From CAYJDP01 sp964371025 (lineage in GTDB: Bacteria > Bacillota_I > Bacilli_A > RF39 > UBA660), in NCBI GenBank assembly GCA_964371025.1, contig CAYJKH010000004.1, positions 62,001 through 126,000 of the forward strand: a stretch of DNA of 64,000 nt, read 5' to 3'. A program made the translations under genes and the position numbers. The notes under the pieces are model-generated. The model was not told where the DNA came from. It did not search any database and saw nothing but the letters and a program-made list of their open reading frames with translations. Numbering within the stretch: the stretch's first letter is position 1; the number at the start of each line of letters is the position of its first letter. Below are positions 8,735-17,318 of this stretch, in pieces.

Positions 8735-8980
8735 TTACTTAAATACCATAAATAATATTATCTGAGTAATAAATATTAGTGGAATTATAAAATTAAACTT
8801 GATTTTCTTAATTTTATGTCTACTAGTAATCATACCCATTATAACTCCAAGAGAACCTCCCAAAATAGATAATATTATAAAAGTCTTTTCAGATATACGT
8901 CTTTTCTTATAAATAGCTAGTAGTTTATCTAAAATCATCAAAAGAAAAGAAAAGAGATTAATTCCTATAATAAATACCAT
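8735..8980 (-). CDS. DUF1294 family small membrane protein
   Basis: 81-aa protein with two hydrophobic segments (about residues 2-20 and 60-79). It has the DUF1294 signature: DK-LA then RRISE, a GGSLGVIMGM segment, and TSRHKIKK followed by F. Role unknown; homologues such as YsdA are membrane proteins in many Bacillota. It overlaps the end of mnmA by 16 bp with an AGAAGG ribosome binding site inside mnmA, so it is cotranscribed with and follows mnmA. Confidence 0.85.
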   Translation of the reverse strand: MVFIIGINLFSFLLMILDKLLAIYKKRRISEKTFIILSILGGSLGVIMGMITSRHKIKKIKFNFIIPLIFITQIILFMVFK

Positions 8981-10074
8981 AGTTTTTTACCTTCTTTTCT
9001 GACTTCTTTAATAATTCCACCACCTATACATATATCATTATCATATAATACACAAGCTTGTCCTGGAGTAACTGCTTTTACATCATCATAAGTTACTATT
9101 ATTTCATTTTCTTTATATTCAATATTTACTTTAATATCTTCTTGTCTATATCTAAATTTTGCAAAACATGATGTTGGTCTTAAATCACAATTAAAATTTA
9201 AACTATCTACTACACAACTAGTAGAATATAAATACTTAGTATCATCTCCTAATGATACATAAAGAATATTTTTTTCTAAGTTTTTACCAACTACAAATAA
9301 TTTATCGATAGTTCCACCTACATTTAAACCTTTTCTTTGCCCTATTGTATAATACATTAATCCATGATGTTTACCAAGAATAGTAGAAGTATCTATATCA
9401 ACAATATCACCTTCCATGTTAGGTAAATAATTAGTTAAAAATTGTTTGAAGTTTCGTTCTCCAATAAAACAAATCCCAGTTGAATCTTTTTTATTATATG
9501 TTATTAAGTCATTATCTTCTGCTATTTTTCGAACCTCACTCTTTTTTAAATTACCAAGCGGGAATAAAACATTTTCCAATTGTTTTTGACTTACTTGGGA
9601 TAAAAAGTATGATTGATCTTTATTATTATCAATAGCCTTTTTTAAATAACCATCTTCTAATTTAACATAGTGTCCTGTTGCAATAAAATCAGCATCTAAC
9701 TCGATTGCTTTTTTCGTAAAATAATCAAATTTAATATACTTATTACACATAATATCTGGATTAGGGGTTCTTCCTTTATTTAATTCATCCAAGAAATACT
9801 TAAATACATTATCCCAGTATTCTTCCACAAAATCTACTCGATGAAGGGGAATATTTAATTTGTCACATACTGTTTTAGCATCATTATAATCTTGTTCTTG
9901 AGGACATATATCCTCATCTAGGGTTGGATTACCTAAATAGTCACTATTAGCTGTAGAATCCCAATTACGCATGAATAAACCCTCTACAGTATAGCCTAAA
10001 TCAATTAATAGTTTCGCTGCAACAGAAGAGTCTACTCCTCCACTCATTCCGATAATTACTTTTTTATTTTTCAT
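8965..10074 (-). CDS. mnmA: tRNA-specific 2-thiouridylase MnmA
   Basis: Forms the 2-thiouridine at wobble U34 of Lys, Glu and Gln tRNAs using sulfur relayed from a cysteine desulfurase. Seen: PP-loop GMSGGVDSSVAAKLL, FMRNWDS, the first catalytic Cys in NPDIMCNKYIKF, TGHYVK, DQSYFLSQV, and the second catalytic Cys in DSTGICFIGERNF. Start: an in-frame ATG at 10092 lies nearly on the transcription start and has no ribosome binding site; GGGTGA six bases before ATG 10074 gives a 369-aa protein of normal length. Driven by the promoter at 10099-10127. Confidence 0.96.
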   Translation of the reverse strand: MKNKKVIIGMSGGVDSSVAAKLLIDLGYTVEGLFMRNWDSTANSDYLGNPTLDEDICPQEQDYNDAKTVCDKLNIPLHRVDFVEEYWDNVFKYFLDELNKGRTPNPDIMCNKYIKFDYFTKKAIELDADFIATGHYVKLEDGYLKKAIDNNKDQSYFLSQVSQKQLENVLFPLGNLKKSEVRKIAEDNDLITYNKKDSTGICFIGERNFKQFLTNYLPNMEGDIVDIDTSTILGKHHGLMYYTIGQRKGLNVGGTIDKLFVVGKNLEKNILYVSLGDDTKYLYSTSCVVDSLNFNCDLRPTSCFAKFRYRQEDIKVNIEYKENEIIVTYDDVKAVTPGQACVLYDNDICIGGGIIKEVRKEGKKLWYLL

Positions 10075-10098
10075 ATTTATCACCCTTTTCATTTTTAA

Positions 10099-10127
10099 AT
10101 TATATCATTATTTTTATTATGTCGCAA
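10099..10127 (-). promoter_or_regulatory. Promoter of mnmA
   Basis: Minus strand: TTGCGA (10122-10127), 17-bp spacer, TATAAT (10099-10104). The predicted transcript start falls at or just after the ATG at 10092, which rules that ATG out as the main start. Confidence 0.7.
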
Positions 10128-10182
10128 TTAATTCATATTTACTTTTACTAGTATTTATTTTATAATTAAGTTGAGGTGAAGT

Positions 10183-10269
10183 ATGAGTAATAAATTTATT
10201 AAAATAGTTACTATTCTTGTTTTATTATCAATGGTAGCTGGACTATTTACAGTCGTGTTTATGTTTTAA
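10183..10269 (+). CDS. 28-aa single-pass membrane peptide
   Basis: Small ORF with an excellent ribosome binding site (GAGGTGA at 10173-10179) three bases before ATG... stop at 10267-10269. The peptide starts MSNKFIKIVTILVLL and continues as one hydrophobic helix ending in FTVVFMF. It is closed directly by a terminator. The plan (short basic N-terminus plus one helix) resembles the small DUF4044-type proteins often found near mnmA-like genes in Bacillota, but this is too short to assign by eye. RBS plus terminator make it more than chance. Confidence 0.6.
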   Translation: MSNKFIKIVTILVLLSMVAGLFTVVFMF

Positions 10270-10290
10270 AATCTATTTATAGATTTTTTT
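10268..10290. terminator. Terminator after the 28-aa gene
   Basis: Stem AAAATCTA (10268-10275) / TAGATTTT (10280-10287) with a TTTA loop and a seven-T run. Also at the 3' end of the converging gene 10289-10588. Confidence 0.7.
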
Positions 10291-10588
10291 ATTTGTCTAA
10301 ATATACCTCAAGTTCTGGTATAATCGTTTTAGTTATACTATTATTACCATACTTATTAACTATATCATTAATTCTGCTAGTATCTTTTGTACTATATAAA
10401 AGAAGTAATCCCGCTATTCTTGATGCCATATATTCTTCAAGTTCTTTTATTTCTTTAGTAGATATTTTGTATTTTTGTTTTATATCTTTTATAGGACTAT
10501 TATTATATAAGTAATTAGTTAATGAATTACTAACTAAATTCACATATTTATCATTATCTTTTAACTTTATTTTACTCCACACTTTCAT
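10289..10588 (-). CDS. Hypothetical protein, 99 aa
   Basis: Unrecognised soluble helical protein. It starts MKVWSKIKLKDNDKY and contains a helix-turn-helix-like middle (NNSPIKDIKQKYKISTKEIKELEEYMASR) that may bind nucleic acid, though this is a guess. The ribosome binding site GAGGTGA six bases before ATG 10588 sets the start; an upstream in-frame ATG at 10621 has no site. Alone on its transcript as far as can be seen. No signal peptide or membrane segment. Confidence 0.6.
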   Translation of the reverse strand: MKVWSKIKLKDNDKYVNLVSNSLTNYLYNNSPIKDIKQKYKISTKEIKELEEYMASRIAGLLLLYSTKDTSRINDIVNKYGNNSITKTIIPELEVYLDK

Positions 10589-10634
10589 ATATATCACCTC
10601 AAAATATGATATATATAATAACATAAAAACCTTA

Positions 10635-10665
10635 TAAATAAAAGAAAAAGATGTGGATACATCTT
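10635..10665 (-). terminator. Terminator of gene 10665-10985
   Basis: Minus strand: AAGATGT / ACATCTT stem (10659-10665 with 10648-10654), ATCC loop, then TTTTTCTTTT. Overlaps the stop codon. Confidence 0.7.
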
Positions 10666-10985
10666 TATTTTTTCACTAAAGTTTTACAAGTTCCATTAAC
10701 TCTATTAATTTCAGCACTACGTTTACTTCTTGATACATTTTTATTATTTTCTTCCAATATAGTAGTTAAAGCTTCAAGTTTTTCTTTATTTTTATATTTA
10801 TCATCATTAATACTATAATATCCCCATTCTGTTACAACAAAATTAATAGTACCATCATTTACTGATGAATAGTTTCCATAAACTTTTTTTGGTTCCTCCT
10901 TTTTCATATAAAAAAGAACTGTAGGAAGAATATTAATAATTTCATTTTTTACATCAGTGGTTAGTTCATATCTTTCAAAATTCAT
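10665..10985 (-). CDS. Hypothetical protein, 106 aa
   Basis: Unrecognised soluble protein, basic at its C-terminus (SRSKRSAEINRVNGTCKTLVKK). N-terminal half is acidic and helical (TTDVKNEIINILPTVLFYMK), followed by a beta-rich middle (NDGTINFVVTEWGYYSIND). RBS AAGGAGATGATTTT upstream of ATG. Terminator at its stop codon and another just upstream of it (11023-11057) suggest a one-gene transcript. No membrane segment. Confidence 0.55.
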   Translation of the reverse strand: MNFERYELTTDVKNEIINILPTVLFYMKKEEPKKVYGNYSSVNDGTINFVVTEWGYYSINDDKYKNKEKLEALTTILEENNKNVSRSKRSAEINRVNGTCKTLVKK

Positions 10986-11022
10986 AAAATCATCTCCTTT
11001 GTATGTATTTTAACACTATTAT

Positions 11023-11057
11023 AAAATAAAATAAAGAAAAATTCTTTATTTTATTTT
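11023..11057 (-). terminator. Terminator of the 11.0-12.3 kb operon
   Basis: Perfect 16-bp inverted repeat 11023-11038 / 11042-11057 with a 3-base loop, all A/T except one pair, overlapping the stop of gene 11046-11477. Confidence 0.65.
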
Positions 11058-11477
11058 AGGAGAAGAAATAGATTGAGGCTTTAAATTAATAATTTTTTCA
11101 TGATTTATTTTTTGTTTAGAATTTTCTAAAAGTTCCTTAATAGAAATAGTATCTTTATCATTATCCATTGAAATATATGATGTAGCACCAATTATAAGAG
11201 CAATCCCAGTTGCTATGGTACGTTCTATTAGTTTTTTTCTACGTAATTTTTCTATTCTTAATATTGACCTTAATACTCCATCTTGATATTTTCTTGAATT
11301 AATTAATTCTTCTGGATCAATATACTCATCATTGTTTGTAATAGGATTAATTCTTTCTTGGAATATAAATTCTTCTTCTGTAGTTATTTTTTCATTATTA
11401 AGTTTTTTTCTAGCTATATTATTTTTTGTAGTTAATTTAGCAAATATTTCTTCTTCAGTAAGTTCGTTTTTAATCAT
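11046..11477 (-). CDS. Single-pass membrane protein, 143 aa
   Basis: Unknown function. The first 95 residues are charged and soluble with NNIARKKLNNEKITTEEEF and a conserved-looking NPITNNDEYIDPEELINSR segment; a basic stretch (RIEKLRRKKLIER) leads into one hydrophobic helix near residues 88-105 (TIATGIALIIGATSYISM), then a short Ser/Lys tail. The positive charges before the helix predict a cytosolic N-terminus. Start at ATG 11477; the codon just upstream (TTG 11480) is also in reach of the AAGGAG site, so the start could be one residue earlier. Last gene of the second DUF1292-like operon. Confidence 0.65.
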   Translation of the reverse strand: MIKNELTEEEIFAKLTTKNNIARKKLNNEKITTEEEFIFQERINPITNNDEYIDPEELINSRKYQDGVLRSILRIEKLRRKKLIERTIATGIALIIGATSYISMDNDKDTISIKELLENSKQKINHEKIINLKPQSISSPKIK

Positions 11478-11530
11478 CAAATCTTTCTCCTTTCGTATAG
11501 TTATTCATTAAAAAAGATGATAACTCATCT

Positions 11531-11764
11531 TTACGCTAACTTTTTTGCATATTCTAAGAATACTATTTGTAATTCTTGTTCAGTTTTTACATCTTCTAAA
11601 GTATTATTTTCAGTATTTATTTTTCTTACAATTAACTCTTCTTCGTCTTCACTATAAGATAAAAATAAATATTTACTACCTCTAACTTCAATTGAATCAA
11701 TTTCATAATACTTTTTATTATTTATTTCATATACATTTACTTCAACATATTCTTCTTCGTTCAT
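11531..11764 (-). CDS. Small DUF1292-like protein (third copy)
   Basis: 77-aa acidic protein. The core VYEINNKKYYEIDSIEV and YLFLSYSEDEEELIVRKI, followed by a helical tail, matches the layout of the two products at 3515 and 5386 (N-YY-ID then a hydrophobic strand, an acidic turn and an I/V-rich strand). AAGGAG eight bases before ATG. Lies between two single-pass membrane proteins in an operon. Unknown function; the repeated pairing of this fold with membrane proteins suggests a cytosolic partner of a membrane complex. Confidence 0.65.
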   Translation of the reverse strand: MNEEEYVEVNVYEINNKKYYEIDSIEVRGSKYLFLSYSEDEEELIVRKINTENNTLEDVKTEQELQIVFLEYAKKLA

Positions 11765-11775
11765 ATTAATACTCC

Positions 11776-12309
11776 TTATTTACCTCTAATGATCGTTTCA
11801 CCTTTTTCTTGATTATCTTTATCAATTGAGTCATAGTGTTCTTGTTGCATTTGCATAAGAGCAGCATCGTCTAGATTTTTTTGATTTTGACTTTCTTCAA
11901 GGCTTTGTTCAATTTTATTTTGATTTTGGATATTTTCGAACATTTCTGCTTGTTTTTCTAAATCTTTAATATCTTCTGAATTTAACCAAGAAGTTACAGT
12001 AACTAGTCCTCCTGCTATAATTATACCAGCAATTATTTTGGCAATCTTTCTAGCTCGGTTACGTTGCATTTCAAGTTTAGCTTTTTTTATTTTTGTCTTT
12101 TTAAGTAGTTCTTGATCTTTTTTAAATTTATCAAAAGTATAGGGTTCTCCTACATTATTTAGTTTTTCTGTTTGTTTATTATTATAATCTATAATTGGTT
12201 TTAAAAATTCATTAATTTCTTTTTGTTCTTGTTCTGTTATCTTTTTTCTGCTTTCTTCATTAAAGCTATTACCGAAATTAGCTATTTGTTCTTTTTCATT
12301 TAGTCCCAT
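11776..12309 (-). CDS. Single-pass membrane protein with coiled-coil tails, 177 aa
   Basis: Unknown function. Residues 1-100 are charged and helical with a basic run before the membrane (KKTKIKKAKLEMQRNRARK), one hydrophobic helix at about 90-107 (IAKIIAGIIIAGGLVTVTSW), then a Gln/Glu-rich predicted coiled coil (FENIQNQNKIEQSLEESQNQ) outside or in the membrane-distal part. By the positive-inside rule the N-terminus is cytosolic. First gene of its operon; RBS AAGGAAA before ATG, promoter at 12336-12364. Confidence 0.65.
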   Translation of the reverse strand: MGLNEKEQIANFGNSFNEESRKKITEQEQKEINEFLKPIIDYNNKQTEKLNNVGEPYTFDKFKKDQELLKKTKIKKAKLEMQRNRARKIAKIIAGIIIAGGLVTVTSWLNSEDIKDLEKQAEMFENIQNQNKIEQSLEESQNQKNLDDAALMQMQQEHYDSIDKDNQEKGETIIRGK

Positions 12310-12335
12310 ATGATTTTCCTTTCAATTATACTAAT

Positions 12336-12364
12336 ATAGTATAATACATAACTTTAATTGTCAA
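12336..12364 (-). promoter_or_regulatory. Promoter of the second DUF1292-like operon
   Basis: Minus strand TTGACA (12359-12364), 17-bp spacer, TACTAT (12336-12341). Full-consensus -35, as in the promoter of the first such operon at 3459. Confidence 0.75.
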
Positions 12365-12382
12365 TTATATAGCAAAATATTA

Positions 12383-12622
12383 CTATTTACTTGACTCTTT
12401 TATATTAAAATCTTCAAGTTTATTGTCACTATTTACTAATTTAACAATTGTCTCTTCTGCTGCTTTTAATTTTTTATCACATATATTTGATAATTCTATA
12501 GCTTTATTAAATTCTTTTATAGCATCATCTAGTAAGACTTCTCCTGTTTCAAGTTTTTTAACAATTACTTCTAATTCTTGAAGTGCTTCTTCAAAGCTTA
12601 ATTCATTATTTATTTTACTCAT
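12383..12622 (-). CDS. xseB: Exodeoxyribonuclease VII small subunit
   Basis: 79-aa small subunit that binds XseA to form exonuclease VII, which degrades single-stranded DNA. Signature LSFEEALQELEVIVKKLETG and VLLDDAIKEFNKAIEL is clear. Stop and start overlap with xseA (12622), so translation is coupled. Confidence 0.95.
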   Translation of the reverse strand: MSKINNELSFEEALQELEVIVKKLETGEVLLDDAIKEFNKAIELSNICDKKLKAAEETIVKLVNSDNKLEDFNIKESSK

Positions 12623-13875
12623 TATATTACCTCCACTGATACATTACCATCATTAAATTCTATTGATAATTTATCTTTTTTCTTTAAATTTTTACTACTA
12701 TTAATTACTCTATCATCTTTTTTAGTTATCGTATATCCTCTTTTTATAGTAAGTAAAGGAGATAATGGTTCTAAGTTAGATAATAATTGTAAATATTTAT
12801 TAGTTTTATTATCAATTAATAATTTAGGACTATTTAATATATAAGAATTACTTACTTTATTATAATCATTCTTTTTAATTGATGTTAAGTTCATTATATT
12901 AAATTTCAATTGCTCTAAAAGAGCAGAAAAATGCATTTCTTTACTATCGATTAAATTCATTGGTTTTTGTAAGATATGACGTGATTTAATTGATACTAAC
13001 TTTTCTTTGTTTATTTCTAATTTATTAGTAATAATTTTATTTAATCTAATATTTATTTGATTTAGATAAGTTGTGACATCTGTAATATGAGGAACTGCTA
13101 ACTCTGCTGCTGCTGTTGGAGTTGGAGCTCTTAAGTCCGCTACAAAATCACTAATTGTAAAGTCAATTTCATGCCCAACAGCGCTAATAATTGGAATATT
13201 TGATGCATATATCTCCCTAGCTACTTCTTCTTCGTTAAAGGGCCATAGATCTTCTATACTTCCTCCTCCTCTTCCAACAATCAATGTATCTAAATCATAT
13301 GAGTTTGCGAGTTTTATTTGTTTTACAATATCATCTTTTGCAAATTCTCCTTGAACTAAAGCTGGAAATAAAATAATTTCTGTAAGGGGCCATCTTCTTT
13401 TAATTGTAGAAATAATATCTTTTATAGCAGCTCCAGTTGGAGCTGTAATTACTCCAACTCTTTTAGGGATTTTTGGAATTGGTTTTTTGCATAAAGAATC
13501 AAATAATCCTTCTTTTTGGAGTTTTTCTTTTAACTGTTCATACGCTATATGTAAGTTCCCTACTCCATCTTCTAACATTTCTCCTACATAAATTTGATAT
13601 CCTCCAGTTTGTTCATACACTGAAATTTTTCCAGTAATTAAAACTTTCATTCCATCTTGAGGAGTAAATTTTATTTTAGAGGCACTTGATGCAAACATTA
13701 CAGCATTTATTCTTGAATTTTCATCTTTCAAAGTAAAATAAAAATGCCCTCTAGTATGATTTTTAAAATTAGAAATTTCCCCTTTTAAAAACACTTCTTG
13801 TAAATGGCTATCATTATCTATTTTGTACTTTATATATTTAGTTAGTTGTGAAATACTAATGTATTTATCATTCAT
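12622..13875 (-). CDS. xseA: Exodeoxyribonuclease VII large subunit
   Basis: Catalytic subunit of exonuclease VII. N-terminal OB domain (SQLTKYIKYKID, VFLKGEISNFKNHTRGHFYF, DENSRINAVMF), then the catalytic core with PKRVGVITAPTGAAIKDII, VGRGGGSIEDLWPFNEE, SAVGHEIDFTI and DLRAPTPTAAAELAVP, followed by the helical C-terminal arm and a final strand (KRGYTITKKDDRVI). Start at ATG 13875 with AGGAGG five bases upstream; an upstream in-frame start at 13908 has no site. 417 aa is normal. Cotranscribed with xseB. Confidence 0.96.
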   Translation of the reverse strand: MNDKYISISQLTKYIKYKIDNDSHLQEVFLKGEISNFKNHTRGHFYFTLKDENSRINAVMFASSASKIKFTPQDGMKVLITGKISVYEQTGGYQIYVGEMLEDGVGNLHIAYEQLKEKLQKEGLFDSLCKKPIPKIPKRVGVITAPTGAAIKDIISTIKRRWPLTEIILFPALVQGEFAKDDIVKQIKLANSYDLDTLIVGRGGGSIEDLWPFNEEEVAREIYASNIPIISAVGHEIDFTISDFVADLRAPTPTAAAELAVPHITDVTTYLNQINIRLNKIITNKLEINKEKLVSIKSRHILQKPMNLIDSKEMHFSALLEQLKFNIMNLTSIKKNDYNKVSNSYILNSPKLLIDNKTNKYLQLLSNLEPLSPLLTIKRGYTITKKDDRVINSSKNLKKKDKLSIEFNDGNVSVEVI

Positions 13876-13967
13876 ATTACCTCCTAATTTATATAATAAT
13901 TTTATCATAATATTTTTTTGTTGTATATAAGTTATTTATGTTATAATCCTTTACAAGGAGTGTGAAT

Positions 13968-14279
13968 ATGGCAAGAACAATTAAAAGTATTGAATATAAA
14001 GTAAATAAAGAGGAGTTAATAACTAATATTAATAGTATTCTAAGTTCTAATGAATTTAAACCATTTAATTACAATGGAGAAAGCGTTTATAAAAAAGGAG
14101 TTGGTTTTTGGACTGCTGCTAAATATATTAAAATAGAATTTATAGAGAACAAAGTTAATATATCTGGTTGGGTTAAAAACTTTGGGGTTTCAGAAAGTAA
14201 TTTAGAAGGATTTGTTGGGGTAATACCAAAATCTACTGTTACTAAAGTAATAAATGATATTATTGAAATAATTAAATAA
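13968..14279 (+). CDS. Conserved hypothetical protein, 103 aa
   Basis: Unknown function. Beta-rich C-terminal part with YKKGVGFWTAAKYIKIEF, VNISGWVKNFGV and EGFVGVIPK, a pattern I have seen in uncharacterised Bacillota proteins but cannot name. No membrane helix. The GTG at 13962 sits on the ribosome binding site (AAGGAG 13955-13960), so ATG 13968 is used. A TATAAT at 13942-13947 upstream makes a plausible promoter with a poor -35. One-gene transcript ended by a strong terminator. Confidence 0.7.
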   Translation: MARTIKSIEYKVNKEELITNINSILSSNEFKPFNYNGESVYKKGVGFWTAAKYIKIEFIENKVNISGWVKNFGVSESNLEGFVGVIPKSTVTKVINDIIEIIK

Positions 14280-14309
14280 AAAGTGTGTAGTTTATCTACA
14301 CACTTTTAT
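14279..14309. terminator. Bidirectional terminator
   Basis: Perfect 12-bp stem AAAAGTGTGTAG (14279-14290) / CTACACACTTTT (14296-14307), 5-base loop. Serves gene 13968-14279 and the mutS-nusB transcript. Confidence 0.9.
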
Positions 14310-14710
14310 TATTCGCAATTATGATAAATACTATCTAAGACAGCATTAATTAATTTAGTAACAGCCGCATCACTATACTGTTTAGATAACTCAACTGCTT
14401 CATTAATAGCTACTATACTTGGAGTATCACTATGTTTTAATTCATAAATTCCTAGTTTTAAAATAGCTTGATCTACTTTATTTAATCTATCGATTGTCCA
14501 GTTTTTAGTCATATGTTCATTAGCTAACTCTATAATACTTTTTTCATTTTCTAAAATATATTTTATAGAATCATTAACAAAGTTATTTTCTATTTCAATT
14601 TTTTCTTTAATTAAGTCCTCTATATTATATTCATAGCTAGTATTGTTAATAATATTTACTTGATATAAAACAGTTATAATTATTTCTCTTAATTCACTTT
14701 TATTTTTCAT
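14309..14710 (-). CDS. nusB: Transcription antitermination factor NusB
   Basis: 133-aa all-helical protein that binds boxA RNA with NusE (S10) during rRNA antitermination. Seen: SELREIIITVLYQV at the N-terminus and the C-terminal core NWTIDRLNKVDQAILKLGIYEL, then SIVAINEAVELSKQYSD and FINAVLD-like end (LINAVLDSIY). Ten bases after mutS, same transcript. Confidence 0.92.
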   Translation of the reverse strand: MKNKSELREIIITVLYQVNIINNTSYEYNIEDLIKEKIEIENNFVNDSIKYILENEKSIIELANEHMTKNWTIDRLNKVDQAILKLGIYELKHSDTPSIVAINEAVELSKQYSDAAVTKLINAVLDSIYHNCE

Positions 14711-14720
14711 ATTTACTCCT

Positions 14721-17261
14721 TTATTTATCTTCTATATTCTTTTTTAATTGATATAAACACTCTAATGCCTCCAAAGGAGTCATATTAAGAGGATCTAACT
14801 TTTTAATTTCTTCTTCAATTTTACTTTCTTCTTTAACTTCTGTTATTTCAAATAAGGAAGTTTGGGTAAAAGTACTTTTTTTAACACTACTTTTTTCATA
14901 TATATCTAGTATTTCTGATGCTCTTTTGATTACTGGTTTTGGAAGTTTGGCAAGGGCTGCTACATTTATTCCATAACTTTTATCAACTGCCCCATTTCTA
15001 ATTTTATGTAAAAATGTTATTTTATCGTTTTCTTCTGTTGCTGCTACATGAATATTTTTTAAAGTAGGCAATTGTTGTTCTAGTGCTGTTAATTCATGAT
15101 AATGAGTTGAAAATATGGTTTTTGCTTTTACAGTATCATGAATATATTCTAAAATAGCTTGTGCTATACTCATCCCATCATAAGTTGCGGTCCCTCTTCC
15201 TAATTCATCAAATAAAATTAAACTTTTATTAGTAGCATTACTTATTGCAAGTTCGGCTTCTTTCATTTCTATCATAAAAGTAGATTCCCCACTAACTAAG
15301 TCATCACTTGCTCCAATCCGAGTAAATATTTGATCAAATATTGGCATAGTAGCGCTGGAACATGGAACAAAGCACCCGATTTGAGCCATTATAATACTTA
15401 TAGCTGTTTGTCTCATATAAGTAGATTTCCCAGACATATTAGGTCCTGTTATAAGTAAAATATTAGTATTCTGATTCATAGAAACATCATTAGATACATA
15501 TTTATCTTTAATAACATTTTCTACTACTGGATGTCTACAGTCAACCATTTTAATTATATTATCATTAGTAATTATAGGTCTATTTAATTTATACTTATCT
15601 GTACATATTGAAAATGCTTGTAATAAATCTATTTCACTAATAATCTTAGCATTATACTGAATCTTATCAATATATCGTTTAGTAGCTTCTTTTACATCAT
15701 TAAATAATTTATATTCTAACTTTATAATTTTATCATGTGCTGACAAAATTATATCTTCTTTTTCTTTAAGTAAAGGAGTAATAAATCTTTCACAATTAGC
15801 TAAAGTTTGCTTTCTATCGTATCCAAATTCATCTTTTATTAAATGTTTTTGTCCTTTAGTTACTTCTATATAATATCCAAAAACTTTATTAAACCCCACT
15901 TTTAAATTTTTAATACCCGTCTTTTTTATTTCTTCTTGTTCTATTTTTATAATATACTCTTTTGAATTACTACTAATTTCTCTTAATTCATCTAATTCTT
16001 TATTAAAACCATTTTTTATGATATTACCTTCATTTAAATTAAAAGGAGCATCTTCATTAATAGATTTTTCTAATAAACTATATAAATCATCTAATATAAT
16101 TAATTCATCTTTATAATTGATATCTTTGATTATTTTATTAATATTTGGAAATACTTTAATAGAATTTTTTAATTGTAATAAATCTTTAGGATTTAAATTT
16201 TTGTAAGAAACTTTTCCTACTAATCTTTCTAAATCATATACATTATCAAGCTCATTAATTAAATCATCCCTTAATATAAACTCTGTAGAAAATTTCTCTA
16301 CTAAATCATACCTATGATTAATATCATCGATTGATGTTAACGGGTTTAAGATATTGTGTTTTAAATAACGTGATCCCATCGCAGTCATACATTTATCTAA
16401 TAACCAAAATAATGTATATTGTTTTGAGGAATCTTTAATTGATGTAATTAATTCTAAGTTTTTAATAGTATTAATATCTAATCTTAAAATATCTTCATTT
16501 CTTGATATAGAACATTCTTGTAAATGAACTAAATCACTTTTCTTATTAGAAATAATATAATTTAGTAAATGTTTAATTCCTGTTATTATTCTATCATCAT
16601 CAATATCCTTATATATATATTTATAATTAACTAACTCTTCTGTCTCGTTAGTAATAGTTACAATAACATTGTAAACACTTCTTAAAATCTCTACAATTTC
16701 TCGGTTGATATTATCACTTACAATTACTTCTTTAACTCCTAGTCGAATAACTTCTTTAATCATCTTATCAATATCATTGTCCATTATTTTAGCATTAACT
16801 TCTCCAGTAGATATATCTATATATACTAAAATAAAACAAAAATTAAAGTCATATATACTAGCTATAAAATTATTACTCTTAGAATCTAAATTAGTATCAA
16901 TAATAGTTCCTTTAGTAACTATTTGAACCACTTCACGAGTTACCATCCCTTTAACATCTTTAGCATCTTCCATCTGTTCTACTAAAGCAACTTTATATCC
17001 TTTTTCGATTAAAATTTCTAAATAATTACTAGCAGCATGGTGAGGAATCCCACACATTGGAATTTTCTCTTCAAGTCCAGCTTGTTTGCCAGTTAAAGTT
17101 AAATCAAGGATTTTTGACATATTTACTGCATCTTCAAAAAACATTTCATAAAAATCTCCAAGTCGAAAAAAAATAATACAATCTTCATTATTTTCTTTTA
17201 TTTCAATGTATTGTTTCATCATTGGACTAAGTTTTTCTTTATCAATTTCCGATCTTCGCAT
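14721..17261 (-). CDS. mutS: DNA mismatch repair protein MutS
   Basis: Recognises mismatches and signals through ATP. 846 aa, full length. Mismatch-binding domain has the Phe-X-Glu wedge in FFRLGDFYEMFFEDA; the later parts have NILLITGPNMSGKSTYMRQTA (Walker A), FTRIGASDDLVSGESTFM (disordered loop), DELGRGTATYDGMSIA (Walker B and D loop) and a final helical segment, so it is MutS1 rather than MutS2 (no Smr domain). Good ribosome binding site GAGGAGA. It precedes nusB; a mutL is not in the window. Confidence 0.97.
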   Translation of the reverse strand: MRRSEIDKEKLSPMMKQYIEIKENNEDCIIFFRLGDFYEMFFEDAVNMSKILDLTLTGKQAGLEEKIPMCGIPHHAASNYLEILIEKGYKVALVEQMEDAKDVKGMVTREVVQIVTKGTIIDTNLDSKSNNFIASIYDFNFCFILVYIDISTGEVNAKIMDNDIDKMIKEVIRLGVKEVIVSDNINREIVEILRSVYNVIVTITNETEELVNYKYIYKDIDDDRIITGIKHLLNYIISNKKSDLVHLQECSISRNEDILRLDINTIKNLELITSIKDSSKQYTLFWLLDKCMTAMGSRYLKHNILNPLTSIDDINHRYDLVEKFSTEFILRDDLINELDNVYDLERLVGKVSYKNLNPKDLLQLKNSIKVFPNINKIIKDINYKDELIILDDLYSLLEKSINEDAPFNLNEGNIIKNGFNKELDELREISSNSKEYIIKIEQEEIKKTGIKNLKVGFNKVFGYYIEVTKGQKHLIKDEFGYDRKQTLANCERFITPLLKEKEDIILSAHDKIIKLEYKLFNDVKEATKRYIDKIQYNAKIISEIDLLQAFSICTDKYKLNRPIITNDNIIKMVDCRHPVVENVIKDKYVSNDVSMNQNTNILLITGPNMSGKSTYMRQTAISIIMAQIGCFVPCSSATMPIFDQIFTRIGASDDLVSGESTFMIEMKEAELAISNATNKSLILFDELGRGTATYDGMSIAQAILEYIHDTVKAKTIFSTHYHELTALEQQLPTLKNIHVAATEENDKITFLHKIRNGAVDKSYGINVAALAKLPKPVIKRASEILDIYEKSSVKKSTFTQTSLFEITEVKEESKIEEEIKKLDPLNMTPLEALECLYQLKKNIEDK

Positions 17262-17288
17262 ATATGTCTCTCCTCAAAGTATTATATC

Positions 17289-17318
17289 AAAAAATAACCT
17301 TTTAATAAAGGTTATTTT
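17289..17318 (-). terminator. Terminator of the Lon-PDZ protease gene
   Basis: Minus strand stem AAAATAACCTTT / AAAGGTTATTTT (17307-17318 with 17291-17302) plus T run. Overlaps the stop codon at 17312. Confidence 0.8.
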
